A stretch of 64,000 bases of DNA from Primulina eburnea (lineage: Eukaryota; Streptophyta; Magnoliopsida; Lamiales; Gesneriaceae): contig NC_133110.1 in NCBI RefSeq assembly GCF_022965805.1, positions 33,294,317 through 33,358,316 on the forward strand, in the 5' to 3' direction. The notes under the pieces are model-generated. The model had not been told where the DNA came from and did not search any database. It saw only the letters and a list, made by a program, of their open reading frames with translations. Of this stretch, positions 1 to 11,241 are shown in pieces. Numbering within the stretch: the stretch's first letter is position 1; every line of letters starts with the position of its first letter. Both the position numbers and the translations under genes were made by a program.

Positions 1-1219
1 TACCAGACATAGATAACCTTCGACAAGAAGTGATGTCAGAAGCACATAAGTCGAAATTTTCAGTCCATCCTGGCAGTACCAAGATGTACAGAGACCTAAA
101 GAAGAATTTCTGGTGGAGTGGAATGAAAAAGGATGTTGCGATATTGTTTCCAAGTGTCTTGTGTGCCAACAGGTCAAAGCAGAGCACCAAAGACCTGGAG
201 GACTTCTTCAACCTCTAGAAATTCCAGAATGGAAATGGGAACATATCTCCATGGACTTTGTGGTGGGGTTACCAAAGTCTAGACAAAGCCATGATGGCAT
301 CTGGGTAATCGTAGATAGACTCACAAAATCTGCGCATTTCTTACCAGTCCGCATGAACTATAATTTGGACAAGCTAGCCACATTGTACATGAATAACATC
401 GTACGATTACATGGGGTTCCAGCCAGCATCTTGTCAGACAGAGACCCGAGGTTTGTATCTCGTTTTTGGAAGAGTTTTCAACAAGCCATGGGAACTAAGG
501 TCACCCTCAGTACGGCCTACCACCCTCAGACCGATGGTCAAACAGAGAGGACAATTCAAACTTTGGAAGACATGCTGAGAGCATGTGCCCTAGACTTTAG
601 CAGTAATTGGAGTGAACATTTGCCTTTGATTGAGTTTGCTTACAATAACAGTTTTCACAGCAGCATCGGAATGGCGCCGTATGAAGCTCTGTATGGGCGA
701 AAATGTCGGTCACCACTATATTGGGATGAAGTAGGAGAAAAGGCCATCACTGGACCCGAATTGATCCAAGACACAGTGGATAAAATCGCTATAATCAAGG
801 AGAGACTCAAAGTTGCCCAAGATCGACAGAAAAGTTGGGCTGATTTGAAAAGAAGACCAGTGGAATTTATAGTAGGAGATAAAGTGTACGTGAAAGTATC
901 ACCAATGAAGGGTGTGGTTCGATTCAACAAACCGGAGAAACTAAACCCCAGATATGTTGGACCTTTTGAAATTCTGGAGAAAGTTGGTACACTTGCTTAC
1001 CGATTAGCACTCCCACCAATTATTTCTAGAATCCATAATATCTTTCACGTTTCGCAACTAAGGAGATACGTTTCGGATCCAAGCCACATTCTTGAAACCG
1101 AACCACTCTTAATCGAGGGAGACTTGAATGAAGGACTTACTTATAAGGAAGTCCCGATCAATACAAAATTTTTACAAAAAAAAAAAATAAAAATAAATTT
1201 CATTAACAAAAATGAATAA
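1..1219 (+). pseudogene. Ty3/gypsy pol fragment: integrase, cut at both ends
   Basis: This is the 3' part of a Ty3 polyprotein that enters from the left window edge. The HHCC zinc-binding region is split between two frames: the two histidines (SEAHKSKFSVHPG) lie in frame 3, while [11 protein letters not shown] lies in frame 2, so there is a frameshift near 135-150. The catalytic core then reads cleanly, with the first Asp in MDFVVGLP, the second in LSDRDPRF and the Glu in [13 protein letters not shown]. The C-terminal region runs to the stretch GLTYKEVPI. Where related elements continue into a chromodomain-like tail, the sequence here runs into an A-rich stretch (about 1165-1200) and stops. 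The closest relatives in the window are elements A and B. It is a decayed, 3'-truncated copy and not a functional gene. Confidence 0.92.
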
Positions 1220-1560
1220 TCAAATATTTACATGCACAATCTTCTGATTAAACATGTAACCATTTTCCAAGTAGAAGTATGTATATCAGAATCTGAAAGT
1301 ATAATTTCAGAAAATATTCCAATGCATAGCTGGGTAAAATCTACAGCCAATCAACCACGTAAAAAAACATGACTGAAGTCAAAATTGCAAATATAAAAAC
1401 CAGAACAGTTCAAAACTAAAAAAAAATAAAATACAGAAAATGAGCCAATGAGGAATAAAACAACAAAGACAAAAACAAGCAAACTGCATAAAATCATACA
1501 AAAAACAAGTACAGTTACAACAACAGGACACTTTCGTGTGTAACAGTCAATAACAACCGC
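1220..1560. other. A-rich spacer without a recognised feature
   Basis: AT-rich DNA follows the broken integrase. I see no LTR end, splice pattern or coding bias here. It may hold unrecognisable remnants of the truncated Ty3 element or of the reversed copia fragment next to it. Confidence 0.5.
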
Positions 1561-1755
1561 CACCTCTGACTCCACGGGTTTTAGCTCTCAGCATAACCTT
1601 TCGGCTCTGCGAACGTCCGAGAACATTTCCCGGAGACTGGGCATTGGTTTGCGACCGAGGAGACGCCAGCGGATCTCATCAAGATCAGAGTTGAGTCCAG
1701 CCAGAAATACAAAAACACTACTACGTTCATTCAAGAAATTCGGCTCCACGATTAT
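1561..1755 (-). pseudogene. Ty1/copia gag fragment
   Basis: Reading the minus strand from about 1755 gives YQELIIVEP, then VFVFLAGLNSDLDEIRWRLL and GRKPMPSLREMFSDVRRAE. This is the conserved second half of the plant copia Gag (UBN2-type) domain, in which FLAGLN..LDE.R..ILGRKPLPSL.E.FS.VRREE is a recurrent pattern. The frame breaks at once on both sides: there is a stop in the last codons before VMLR-like sequence, and a stop upstream of YQEL. No PR, integrase or RT is linked to it. It is a short orphan relic in the opposite orientation to the preceding integrase. Confidence 0.7.
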
Positions 1756-2246
1756 CAATTCTTGGTATTCTCTTAATCAATTTTTTTGTATGACTATGTT
1801 CTCAGAGATTTTTGGTGACCTTTCTCAGAGGTCTTAAAGCAGGTTTGAGACTTATCGGATCAAGAAAATTATAGCTCACTTTCTTTGAGGGAATTTTGCA
1901 CGGAGCACTACTTAATGGAGCGACGCAGAGAAGCCCACATTACTTAATGGAGCAATGCAGAGAAGTCTACACTTTTCCTGCCGCACGTCAATGGTGTCAT
2001 GCTTGAAGAAGCTTTATTGTCTTTGCGAGGACCACCCACAGCGTTTGGAAACATGTGCTGAAGCCACACCGCTGGCATCGTTTCATATCACACCTTCATT
2101 CAAATATCCCTTGCAGTTATTTATGATATAATCACTCTTGGCTTATAAGCTTTAGACCGCAGCATGGATTGCCTGGTGTTCAACCTTTAGTCCTGTGGGT
2201 GTTAGACCTCCAGTGGAAGTGTGGAACCGATGATCTCTAATACTGA
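1756..2246. other. Spacer of unknown origin, mildly gene-like
   Basis: Base composition is more balanced here than in the neighbouring AT-rich spacers. An imperfect direct repeat (tacttaatggagcaatgcag and a close copy) lies at about 1911-1960. A short open stretch near 1985-2055 reads VNGVMLEEALLSLRGPPT before a stop. I cannot assign it. It could be degraded host exon or untranslated sequence, like the exon-like stretch just downstream. Confidence 0.3.
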
Positions 2247-2381
2247 GGCATCGATGCAAATAACTCAGAAAAATGTAAGAGGCCCTGGATTGCTGATTTT
2301 CATCCCAAGCAGCACAGTAATGGGGAGGAGAACTTATTGGATCCTAAGGATCAGGAGGCAACAGAACTAGTGAAAAGGTAG
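2247..2381 (+). other. Exon-like fragment, possibly from a host gene
   Basis: A 44-codon open stretch follows an AG (acceptor-like) and ends at AAAAG|GTAGCT, which fits a splice donor. Its in-frame stop would lie just inside that intron. The peptide is hydrophilic, with a middle part reading KRPWIADFHPKQHSNGEEN, and looks more like coding sequence than the surrounding DNA. I do not recognise the protein. It may be a captured or degenerate exon of a cellular gene. The evidence is only composition and splice-like edges, so confidence is low. Confidence 0.22.
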
Positions 2382-2904
2382 CTGCTACCTCCTTAAATCA
2401 AGGCTGTACTTCAAAAAAATATAACTTTAGCGTGTTAAAGTTGTGATTTGAGAAGAGAACCAATAAAATTTGAGAAGAGACCCCGTGTAATTTTTCTGCA
2501 AGATTTGAAAGAGTGAAATTTTACTATTATTAGAAGAGCTATTGGTTTTTCTGCTCCGCCTGGTGCTGTAAAATCGCTTGGATGACCTACCATGATCCCA
2601 AAAAAACAACCACATTAGCCTTCCAGAAATAACAAAGTTTAAGATTCTCGCATGAAACAGTTAAATAACAACGATAAATAAACATAAATCATGTACAGTC
2701 ATATTTATTAAATATAATATGCAGTCCCTGTAACCAGGCTCAATACAAATGGGATAATTGGAGCCGATAAATAATACGATAACAATAGGAACAATGCTCG
2801 AGCTAACACACAGGAGAACCACATTGTCATGCGGCCAACTTCTCTGGTCTAAGCATGTGAGGTATATTATGTTGTGCTAAAACAAATACTCACGACTCGA
2901 CCTT
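2382..2904. other. AT-rich spacer without a recognised feature
   Basis: No ORF, LTR end or repeat that I can support. The right limit is the 8-bp target duplication of the MITE that follows. Confidence 0.5.
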
Positions 2905-2912
2905 CATACAAC

Positions 2913-3290
2913 CAGGGACGGAGCCACCCCAAAGGCTACCTTTGGGGTGGGCTCTAGCCCAGGTTGTATTTTTGAGATAAAGTAGTTGTATGGATTGAGT
3001 TTTTATTTATTTATTAAGTTTTAGCCTTGTCTTTTTAATTTAATGGGTTCTAGCCCAGGCTATATTTTAGGGTCAAAATAATAGTATGGATTGAGTTTTT
3101 TTTTTAATTAAGTTTTATGTTTGTCTTTTTAACTTAATAAATTTTTTGAGCCCATTTCTTTGAGGGTATTTCATAGCGTCTGTCAAGAGAAGAGTTTTTC
3201 ATCGCCCTTCTTTCACTTCTCTCCGCGCAAGAAGCTTCAAATTTCATCAGTATCAGCCCAGGATCAAAATATTTTCTGGCTACGTCCCTC
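2913..3290. mobile_element. hAT-type MITE, 378 bp, with 8-bp target duplication
   Basis: The left end CAGGGACGGAGCCA and the right end TGGCTACGTCCCTC form 14-bp terminal inverted repeats with two mismatches. The element is flanked by a perfect 8-bp direct repeat, CATACAAC, at 2905-2912 and 3291-3298, the target length made by hAT transposases. It has no coding capacity. Inside, a stretch with GGGTTCTAGCCCAGGCTAT and GTATGGATTGAGTTTT occurs twice in tandem (roughly 2948-3045 and 3046-3130), so the internal part was duplicated at some stage. Confidence 0.85.
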
Positions 3291-3372
3291 CATACAACTA
3301 AAAAAATTAACAGGAATGACACAACAAAGCATAATTAGATGACACAATCCTCACGTTCATCCGAAGGGCTGC

Positions 3373-4544
3373 TGTCACGCCCCGAGACCGGGGTTAGTCG
3401 ACATCGGCGTTATCTCGCAATCACATAACTGCAAGACAACTAGCCTCGTAGTACAGCATATACCAAACCAGTTTATTATCATAAATTTCCCAAAAGTTCA
3501 ACATCTTTACAACTCAGAAAGAAATAGAAACATGCGGAAGCGTAAATACGAAATACTGAAAACATAAGACTGAATAATCAATCGGTCACGAATTAGGCTG
3601 CTTCTTCACCATCCCCAAAAGTATTCTTGCTCCTCATCCTCCATTTGATTCTCATTCTTATCTGGGTGGGAAAGTAAGGGGTGAGTATTTTGGGGAAAAT
3701 ACTCAGTAAATGGGGGGCCAATCGTTCATGTAAAATATCGAGGTTATACATATACACGAATTATCACAATTTCAATATTTAGCATGTCGAATCAGATACA
3801 AAAAAAAACGGATACAGCACTGAAATCATCTCATTTTCTATGGTTTTTAACTGATCAGTCCCCTATATGTTACTCCTCTAAGGGGCGAGGCCAAAGGAAC
3901 GGTTATTATAACCCACCGCATCAGGGCCTAAACAAAGATTTCAAAGTTCGGAATTTCCTTTACCATTTCTAAATCGAATCATTACAGTGCTTTTACAAAT
4001 ACTCAACATGCTTTCAATAAACGAAAAGTCCAAAAGGGTTACATACGAAGCAGAACGAATATATCATGCCGATATCATTTTCAAAGTCATAGCTATTTTC
4101 GAAATATATTATGCCAATGGAAGTAGTAGCAAAAACCCACTTACAGTATTCTGACTGCTCAAGGAAACGTAAATGTGAACGGTGAGATTGCGGCAGAGCT
4201 TTGTTACTAGAGGGCGAAGAGCTTCGAGAATCCGGTGCTGCTAGAGAGAATTTCGAGAATTTGGATGTGCAAGTTTTGAATGAGGAGCAGTCCTTTTTAT
4301 AGGCACGAATAATCTTCCACAAGGTAAGCTCTGAAGTCGCTCCACGAATGACGCTGCGTTGATGGCTCCACGAATGACGCTGATGGCTTAATCAGTGGGG
4401 GATTGCACCAACCTCTCCCGGATGAATGTGGCCACTTTTTGGTTCAAGGTGCTCACTCGAGATTTATGCTGAAATGGAGTGATTTCGGTTGTCTTTAAAT
4501 TGCAATTGGTGCACTCCCATATTGCATGTTACATGGTCATCACA
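3373..4544 (-). repeat. Solo LTR of a Ty3/gypsy element, 1172 bp
   Basis: On the minus strand it starts TGTGATGACCATG and ends GGGGCGTGACA, so it has TG...CA ends with inverted termini. A 5-bp target duplication GCTGC flanks it at 3368-3372 and 4545-4549. No internal region or second LTR is adjacent, which is the signature of LTR-LTR recombination. A TATA box lies on the minus strand at about 4292-4301. A segment about 300 bp from the 3' end (minus strand, around 3660-3720: ACTGAGTATTTTCC...ACTCACCCCTTACT) is shared with the split LTR remnant near 11,620-11,660, so both belong to related families. The 102-codon minus-strand ORF at 4014-4322 lies wholly inside the LTR and is not counted as a gene. 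Confidence 0.88.
4292..4301 (-). promoter_or_regulatory. TATA box of the solo LTR
   Basis: TATAAAAAGG on the minus strand lies about 245 bp inside the LTR, where the U3/R boundary promoter is expected. It supports the minus orientation of the LTR. Confidence 0.6.
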
Positions 4545-4549
4545 GCTGC

Positions 4550-5028
4550 ACTAACAGGCGGGATGTTCAATCAAATATCTATTTCAGGTGTATCGATGAT
4601 AGACCAATCATTCAACACTATGATCTCGAGATAACTTATCGTACCAAATAACAATGAACAACAATATACGGTTAACAATGACGATATGACTCAAGATGTA
4701 TATATGTCATAGATATCATGTCCAATTTTAAAATATAATAAATTATGTAAAATAAATGAACAAGACATTTACTCTCACACAACACATATTAATCACATAA
4801 TCTAATCTAATATTTTTTTTATATAAAAGCATGAATAAAAGTTTGAATATTTGTGTGTATTTACTTTTGAGTTTGGTCTTCCGCATTGAATTACTGATTA
4901 TTGGTATTTTAACTTCGCTACTTTTGGTCTTCCTTGCATATGTGCTCTTTATTTTCTATATCTATATTTATATCTATCTATCGATAAATTAATTTAAAAC
5001 AAACTTTGGCAGAGGAATCGGTGGAGCA
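4550..5028. other. AT-rich spacer
   Basis: Low-complexity AT-rich DNA with no ORF or element end that I can support. It separates the solo LTR from the next MITE. Confidence 0.5.
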
Positions 5029-5036
5029 GCCAAGAC

Positions 5037-5564
5037 TAGGGATGAGAAAAAAATACCGAAATATCGAAAAACCGTACCGAAAAAAATACCGAACTTATCG
5101 AAAAAATCGAGATAATGAAAATTTCGGTACGGTATGAAAGACTAGGGGTGGGAAAAAAATACCGAAATACCGTACCGAAAAAAATACCGAACTTACCGAA
5201 AAAATCGAGATACCGTGATACCGTACCGAAATTTTCGGTATCGGTATGGCATATTTTTTTTTCGGTATTTCGGTATATACTGAAATACCGAAAATAATTT
5301 TTATTTTTTTTAAAAATTTAAGTTCGATATACCGAAAAAATGTCGGTATACCGAAAATTTTTTCGGTATATCGATAATTTTTTCGATATACCGACAAAAT
5401 TTTCGGTGTCGGTATGATATCAGTATGAACTTTTTTCATACCGAAAATTCGATATACCGAATGTGCGGTATCATTATCGGTATGGAAAAATTCCATACCG
5501 ATATTTTCGGTACGGTATACGGTACCGTAGTTCGGCACGGTATACCGTACCGTACCCACCCCTA
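5037..5564. mobile_element. hAT-type (Ac-like) MITE rich in the TTCGGTAT motif, with 8-bp duplication
   Basis: The element starts TAGGGATGAG and ends with the inverted form CCCACCCCTA. It is flanked by the perfect 8-bp direct repeat GCCAAGAC at 5029-5036 and 5565-5572. TAGGGRTGRG termini with 8-bp duplications are typical of the Ac/hAT group. The interior is built of many direct and inverted copies of ATACCGAAA / TTTCGGTAT and can fold almost throughout. A second copy of the left terminus (TAGGGGTGGG, from 5143, again preceded by AAAGAC) indicates duplication of the first 106 bp. ORFs read through it (for example 5095-5559 on the minus strand) are repeat artefacts. Confidence 0.85.
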
Positions 5565-5584
5565 GCCAAGACGGTGCTCAATAA

Positions 5585-6026
5585 ATTAATTCTAAATAAT
5601 CCTTGTTAACTCATCAAACTTTAAAACTGTGTTCTAAAAGTTATTCGAGACGCGATTGAAGAACAGAGACCGAGTACCATAATGAGAAAATATTTTTATT
5701 AAATGATTATTTAATATATGGTATATTTTATATGGTATTTTCGAAAATGGTGCTTTTTGATATGTTTTTACATGCCGAATCGTATTTTAAACCGGTAAAC
5801 AATTAATTAATTTTAAATAATCCTTGTTAACTCATTAAACTTTAAAACGGTGTTCTAAAGGTTATTAGAGACGCGATCGAAGAACGGAGATCGGGGGCCA
5901 TAATGAGAAAATATTTTTATTAAATGATTATTTAATATATGGTATATTTTATATTGTATTTCAAAAATGGTGCTTTTTGATATGTTTTTACACGCCGAAT
6001 CATATTTTAAATCGATAATCAATTTT
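5585..6026. repeat. Tandem duplication, two units of about 221 bp
   Basis: Unit 1 starts at 5585 and unit 2 at 5806. Both run from ATTAATT.TAAATAATCCTTG through AATGAGAAAATATTTTTATT to GGTGCTTTTTGATATG and a CGAATC.TATTTTAAA end, with scattered substitutions and small indels. The shared GACGCGAT.GAAGAAC.GAGA segment resembles part of a Ty3 LTR (compare about 7630-7665), so the duplicated unit may be an LTR fragment. There is no coding capacity. Confidence 0.8.
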
Positions 6027-7453
6027 TGACGAAAATAAAAATCATACACAATTTAGTACAAGATACAAAAAAATATCAATAATGAGCATTAATTAGATCG
6101 ATTCGATATTAGAATTATGTAACTGGAGTATCAATAACGATTGTTTGTAGTCAAATAGTAATTAATTAAGAGAACTAAATTATTGTATACTAATATGATT
6201 ATTGGTAGACTTAATTTAGATTTTAGAGGACCATATTTTTGTCTATTAAAGCTAAATTACTGTAATAATATCTCAATGAGTGACAAATAAACTAAATTTA
6301 ACAATTGGATTGATATGGAAATGAGATAAATTTGGTATGGGAATGAAATTTATTATGTTGAGCATATCAAGTGGAAAAATAGCCTATATGCAAAACACCT
6401 GATAAAGTAAGGGTATTTTAATATTTTAATGTCAATGAGTTAAATTAAAAAAATTTGACATGGAGATTGACACCACAGGACATGAAGATTGATGTCTAAC
6501 TAAAATTAGGGTCTAATAATTTTTTTGGAGTTGCCCCTTATTTTATTATTTATTAAATAGAGAAAAGTCGAATAAATGATATACTAATTATATTGAGGTC
6601 AATTACTAAAATGGAAGATTCAACATAATTATGCAAAAAATAACAAAAAAGAAGATATAATTGATGATTAACAAAACATAGACGTCAAGATTGAAAATAT
6701 TGAAAACACAGATAAATTATCAAATAAAATGACAAATATGGTTGAAATATCTAATAAATAACAAGAAATTTACAAAAATTAACAATTAATAAAAGTAAAA
6801 AATAAAATTATAATACGTATTCATGATTGACATAATTAGGTATTTTGTCTTAACTTGTATGTGTTTCAAAATCTGCAACATGTACATCATCTTTAATTTC
6901 ATCGGATATCTATTCCCATGTGCGAAACACGTGTTCCTTACTAGAAAAATATAAATATATATGCATAAAAAAATTACAATTATACTTTGTTACAATTGAA
7001 CTTACAATTATTTTGAGCCATAAAATATAAAATTTACGATTATTTTATCTTAATAATCGCTAGTCTAATCCACTAAACATCATACAATTACAATTTCCCC
7101 AAAAAAAATTGCACAAATTATTCGATGCTAAAATATATGTTCGTCGAAATATACTTTGTTATGATCGATCTTACAATATTAACTCAAATATTACATCAAT
7201 ACAGTACGATAAATAGTTGGAAAATCGAAGTAAACAGCGCGTACAACACTCGACTAGACAGATTCGATCCAAGTATCCAACCGATTTATTGCTCAAATTC
7301 TACGATTTACTTCTTAAAACGAAGCTAAGTATGAATATTAGTCAGTTAGCATAACACTCACTATTAGAGTTAGTTAGTGGAGTTCGTTAGCAGTTACGGT
7401 AGTTACTATAGAACAAAAGTTACTCTTGAGAAGTCAATAAACAATTCTTCATT
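6027..7453. other. AT-rich spacer
   Basis: Long AT-rich stretch with only short chance ORFs. Near 7350-7453 the text (repeated GTTAG motifs, AAGTCAATAAACAATTCTTCATT) is reminiscent of the 3' part of a plant copia LTR, but I cannot find paired ends. Confidence 0.45.
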
Positions 7454-7947
7454 TGTAGAGCCCAAAATGAGTACACGTAGAACTCATGCATTTATTTAAT
7501 TGTTAAATTTTTTAATAAAATTTAAATTTTTTTTAGATGCATGATTTATGAAATTACATTATTTTAAATTATCTATGTTTATGCGATGCACGTTAAATGT
7601 TTTCTTGAGTATCATGTTTCAGGCGATTATTCGATGCGAGATCGAGAAAAAGAGACCGACGACGATTTTGGCAATTTTAAAATGTGGTATTTTATTTTAA
7701 GTTTAGGATGGGGCATTTTAAATGATTTATTAAGTTTTTATCATTTTTTAAGCCTAATTTATTTAATTAGTGATTTTAGGATTTTAAAACTTTTAAAGTT
7801 AGCAAGTGTGCATTTCATTTTAAATTAAGGGATTTTATTAAGTTAAAAGGGGGTTAGCATTTTTAATTGTTTGCTAATTAATAATTTTAGCACAATTTAG
7901 CCCCTAATTAACCCTATTATTAACTCACACAAAAACGCACGCACACA

Positions 7948-10900
7948 CAGTGTTCTAAATGACGGTCGAGGCGGCCGCCTAGATGGTGCCTAGGCGTTAG
8001 GCGGCCCTCGACCGCACCGCCTTAGCATGAGGCAGCTGTCGAGGCGGGTCGAGGGGTGCCGAGGCGGGTCGAGGCGGCGTCGAGGCGGGCGAGGCGGGTG
8101 AGGCAATAGTCAACAATTTGAAAACCTAGTCAATAATTTTAAAACCTAGTCAACCATTTTTAAAAATTAGTCAACAATTTTAAAAACTAAGTCAAAGTCA
8201 ACAATTTTAAAAACTAAAACCCTAACACACCTCTTTCTTTATTTTATTTTATGTTTTCACTACAACTCTCCACTCTCAACTCTCAACCACCATAGTCGAC
8301 ACACAATCTGCCACTGCCCGCCCGCTGCCGCCGGAAGTCAGAATATATAGATTTTAGGTTAGACATTGCATGTTTATTGTTTAGCATACTTTTTTTTTAT
8401 AAGATTTCAGATTTTGTGATTTCAAAAATCAATTTTTTTACTATTATTAATTTATTATTTTATTATTGATTTATTGTTGAAGATTAATGGCGGAAAAAGA
8501 TAAACAACCGGAGTTGGAATTTAAGCCAAAGTTTAATAATATTGTTTGGGAATATGGGGTGTTGTATAATAAAGAGAAAAGGGATTGGATTACATGCAAG
8601 TTATGTAAGAGGCTTATTAAAGGAGGAGTTTATAAGATGAAGCATCATATTGCGGGTATTGTAGGACAAGTTGAAGCATGTCCTAAAGCATCCGATGAGG
8701 ACAAAAAAAGAGTGAGAGACTATCTTGAAAATAGCAAGAATAAAAAGCGTCAAAGGGTGGAAGAATTAAAAGAAGAAAGGGCGGAGGTAAACATATGTGT
8801 TGATGAAGAGGATGGTGATTGTGAAGTGATGGGAGATAATTCAAAAAAAAGCCAAAGAATCTCGGTCCTATTGATAAGTGGACATCCGCAATCGATCCAA
8901 CGAAGGCAAGACAACAAAACATAAATGATGCCTTGAAGTTAAAGTTTACAAATGATGTGCATGAGTATGTTGCTAGATGGATATACGAAACGGGGATTCC
9001 TTTTCATTCAATTGACAATCAAAGTTTTAGACAACTTGTAGAGGCGATTGGCCAATTCGGTCCGAGCTACAAACCTCCAAGTCCATATCTTTTAAGAGAG
9101 CCACTTTTGAAACAAGAAGTTGAGAGGACCAAATTTTTCTCTGAAAAAACATGAAGAAGAGTGGATGAAAAATGGATGTTCCATAATGACCGACGCATGG
9201 ACCGATCGCAAGAGGAGAAGCATTATGAATATATGTGTTAATTGCAAGCTAGGCACTTCATTCCTTGGTTCTATTGAAGAATCCATGGAGGCACACACCG
9301 AGGTTTATATATTTGAGTTTGTTGAAAAATATATCATTGAGATTGGCCCGCAACATGTTGTTCAAGTAGTGACGGACAACGCCGCAAACAATATGGCGGC
9401 GGCGGATTTATTGAAGGTTACACAACCTCAAATTTTTTGGACCTCTAGTGCGACTCATACAATCAACCTCATGCTTGAAGCAATTGGAAGACTACTCAAG
9501 TTTAGCGGAATACTTGAGAAAGCAAAGGCCTTGACTATATTCATCTATGCACATCATAGAACTTTGGCTATTATGAGGAAATATACCAAGAAGAGTGATA
9601 TTGTGAGGCCCGGAGTGACTAGATTTGCTACTTCATTTTTGACTTTGGAAAGTCTCAGAGACAAGAAAGATCAATTGAGACTCATGTTTACATCTGATGA
9701 ATGGAGCAAAACAAAGTTAAGGAGTAGTGTGAAGGGGAAAGCGGCGGAAGCCATGGTAACAAGTATATCTTTTTGGAATGGTGTTTCTTTAACTTTGAAT
9801 GTTTTCACCCCTTTAGTGAAAGTTTTACGTCTTGTTGACGGTGATAAGAAACCTTCTATGGCATTCTTATTGGGTGCTCTTAAACAAGCCAAAGAAGACA
9901 TTAAAAAGTCTTTCAAATAAGAGGAAAATGCCATCCCTATTTTGAAGATTATTGATGAGAAGTCTAAGGGTAGACTTGATAGTCCTTTGCATTATGCCGC
10001 TTATTTATTGAATCCGTTTTTTTACTTCAAAGATTCAAGCATATCAAATGACACCAATTTCATGAATGAGTTTTTGAATTGTGTTGAGATAATTTTTGCC
10101 ACTGACGAGGACATGCAATCTACCATTGCTAATGATGAATTGCTGAAATATAAGAGTAAATCTGGAAACTTTGGAAGAAAAATGGCGGTCGCGGCATATG
10201 AGAAGGTGGACGTGTACTATGACTTTGACCCGGGTAAATCTTTTTTCCTTTATTTTTATTCAAGTCAGTACATGTATTTTTTTTACCCATCATTGGTTTA
10301 ATTATTTTTTTCCTCTTTGCTTTTTTAAGTTGGATGGTGGTCCAATTACGGTGGTGACACTCCAAACTTACAAAAAATGGCAAGGAGATTTCTCTCTTTG
10401 ACAAGTAGTTCATCAGGGTGTGAAAGAAATTGGAGTCAATTTGAAGGGGTAAACATTGAGAACTAATTCATAAATTATGTTATCTATCATTTTTTTTTAA
10501 CAATGGTTTTAAATTTTTAGATACATACTAAGAAGAGGAATAGGCTTGAGACATCAAGATCAAATGATCTTGTATATGTCAAATTCAATGCTAATCTTTT
10601 GAAGAAGAAGAGTAAAAGAGAAATGGGTGGAGATTTGCTTCTATCCTCTCAAGCTAGTGAAGCTCAAGGTTGGCTTGTCGATGATGGTGATGAAGATGAG
10701 GTCGAGCCGGGTTCAGGACTTACTTGGAGAATGGTAGCGGAGGCCTCGGGAGCGGATGAAGTGCTACATCCAAGGAGGAGTGCAAGGAACATCCCCATTA
10801 ATGAAGATTTAGAAACATCGGAGGAGGAGAATGAAGAAAATGTTGATTTTGAGTCCGATGATGAGAGGATCATGGATGTAGTAGATGGTGCATATGTAGA

Positions 10901-11241
10901 TGATTTAGAAGATTAGTTATGTTTAGTCTACTACTTGTTCTAATGATGGATAATTGATTGAAACTTTGAAAATTTGAACTCAGTTTTTTGGTAAGAAAAA
11001 TTATATTTCTTCATTAGCATAATAACATTAATATGATGATGAATATTTATTAATTGCACATTATCTAGATGATATTATATTTTGTGCTTAAACATTATTT
11101 AATTGCACATTTTACATAAAAATAATTATATTGCATGATTATCTATAAAAAATTACTTAAAAAATTTCAACAGCCTAGGCGGCCGAGGCGGTAGGCGGTC
11201 ACCGACCGCCCCGCCCCCGCCTCCCGCCATTTACAACCTTG
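7948..11241 (+). mobile_element. hAT transposon, 3.29 kb, with target duplication CGCACACA
   Basis: The terminal inverted repeats are CAGTGTTCTAAATGACGG on the left and CAAGGTTGTAAATGGCGG (read inward from the right), matching at 14 of 18 positions. An exact 8-bp direct repeat, CGCACACA, flanks it at 7940-7947 and 11,242-11,249, the hAT hallmark. GC-rich subterminal arrays of GAGGCGG/GTCGAGG lie just inside the left end (about 7970-8105), with a shorter set at the right (about 11,170-11,225). These fit transposase-binding repeats. The interior codes for a hAT transposase on the plus strand that is now broken. The element sits inside an older LTR remnant. Confidence 0.93.
8487..10916 (+). pseudogene. 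hAT transposase with BED finger, DUF659 and dimerisation domain, three lesions
   Basis: ATG at 8487 opens a BED-type zinc finger (W...CKLCKRLIKGG...KHHIAG, residues about 20-60) followed by a basic stretch. A DUF659 region follows (EEEWMKNGCSIMTDAWTD, VVTDNAANN), then a segment ending YAAYLLNPFF. The C-terminal hAT dimerisation region (WWSNYGGDTPNLQK, SSSGCERNWSQFE, then IHTKKRNRLE) is spread over three exons. Introns are at 10,234-10,329 and 10,449-10,520, both GT...AG with preserved frame, and the stop is at 10,914-10,916. Lesions: a 1-nt loss in the A-run near 8842-8849, a 1-nt gain in the T-run near 9133, and an in-frame TAA at 9918-9920. The tail is acidic (EEENEENVDFESDDE). The product would have cut and rejoined the element's ends. 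This copy cannot make it. Confidence 0.9.

Noticed and set aside
4014..4322. 102-codon minus ORF with upstream TATA box as a small gene
   Set aside because: Falls wholly inside a solo LTR with clear TG...CA ends and target duplication; the TATA box is the LTR promoter.
5095..5559. 154-codon minus ORF
   Set aside because: Reads through the TTCGGTAT repeats of a hAT-type MITE.
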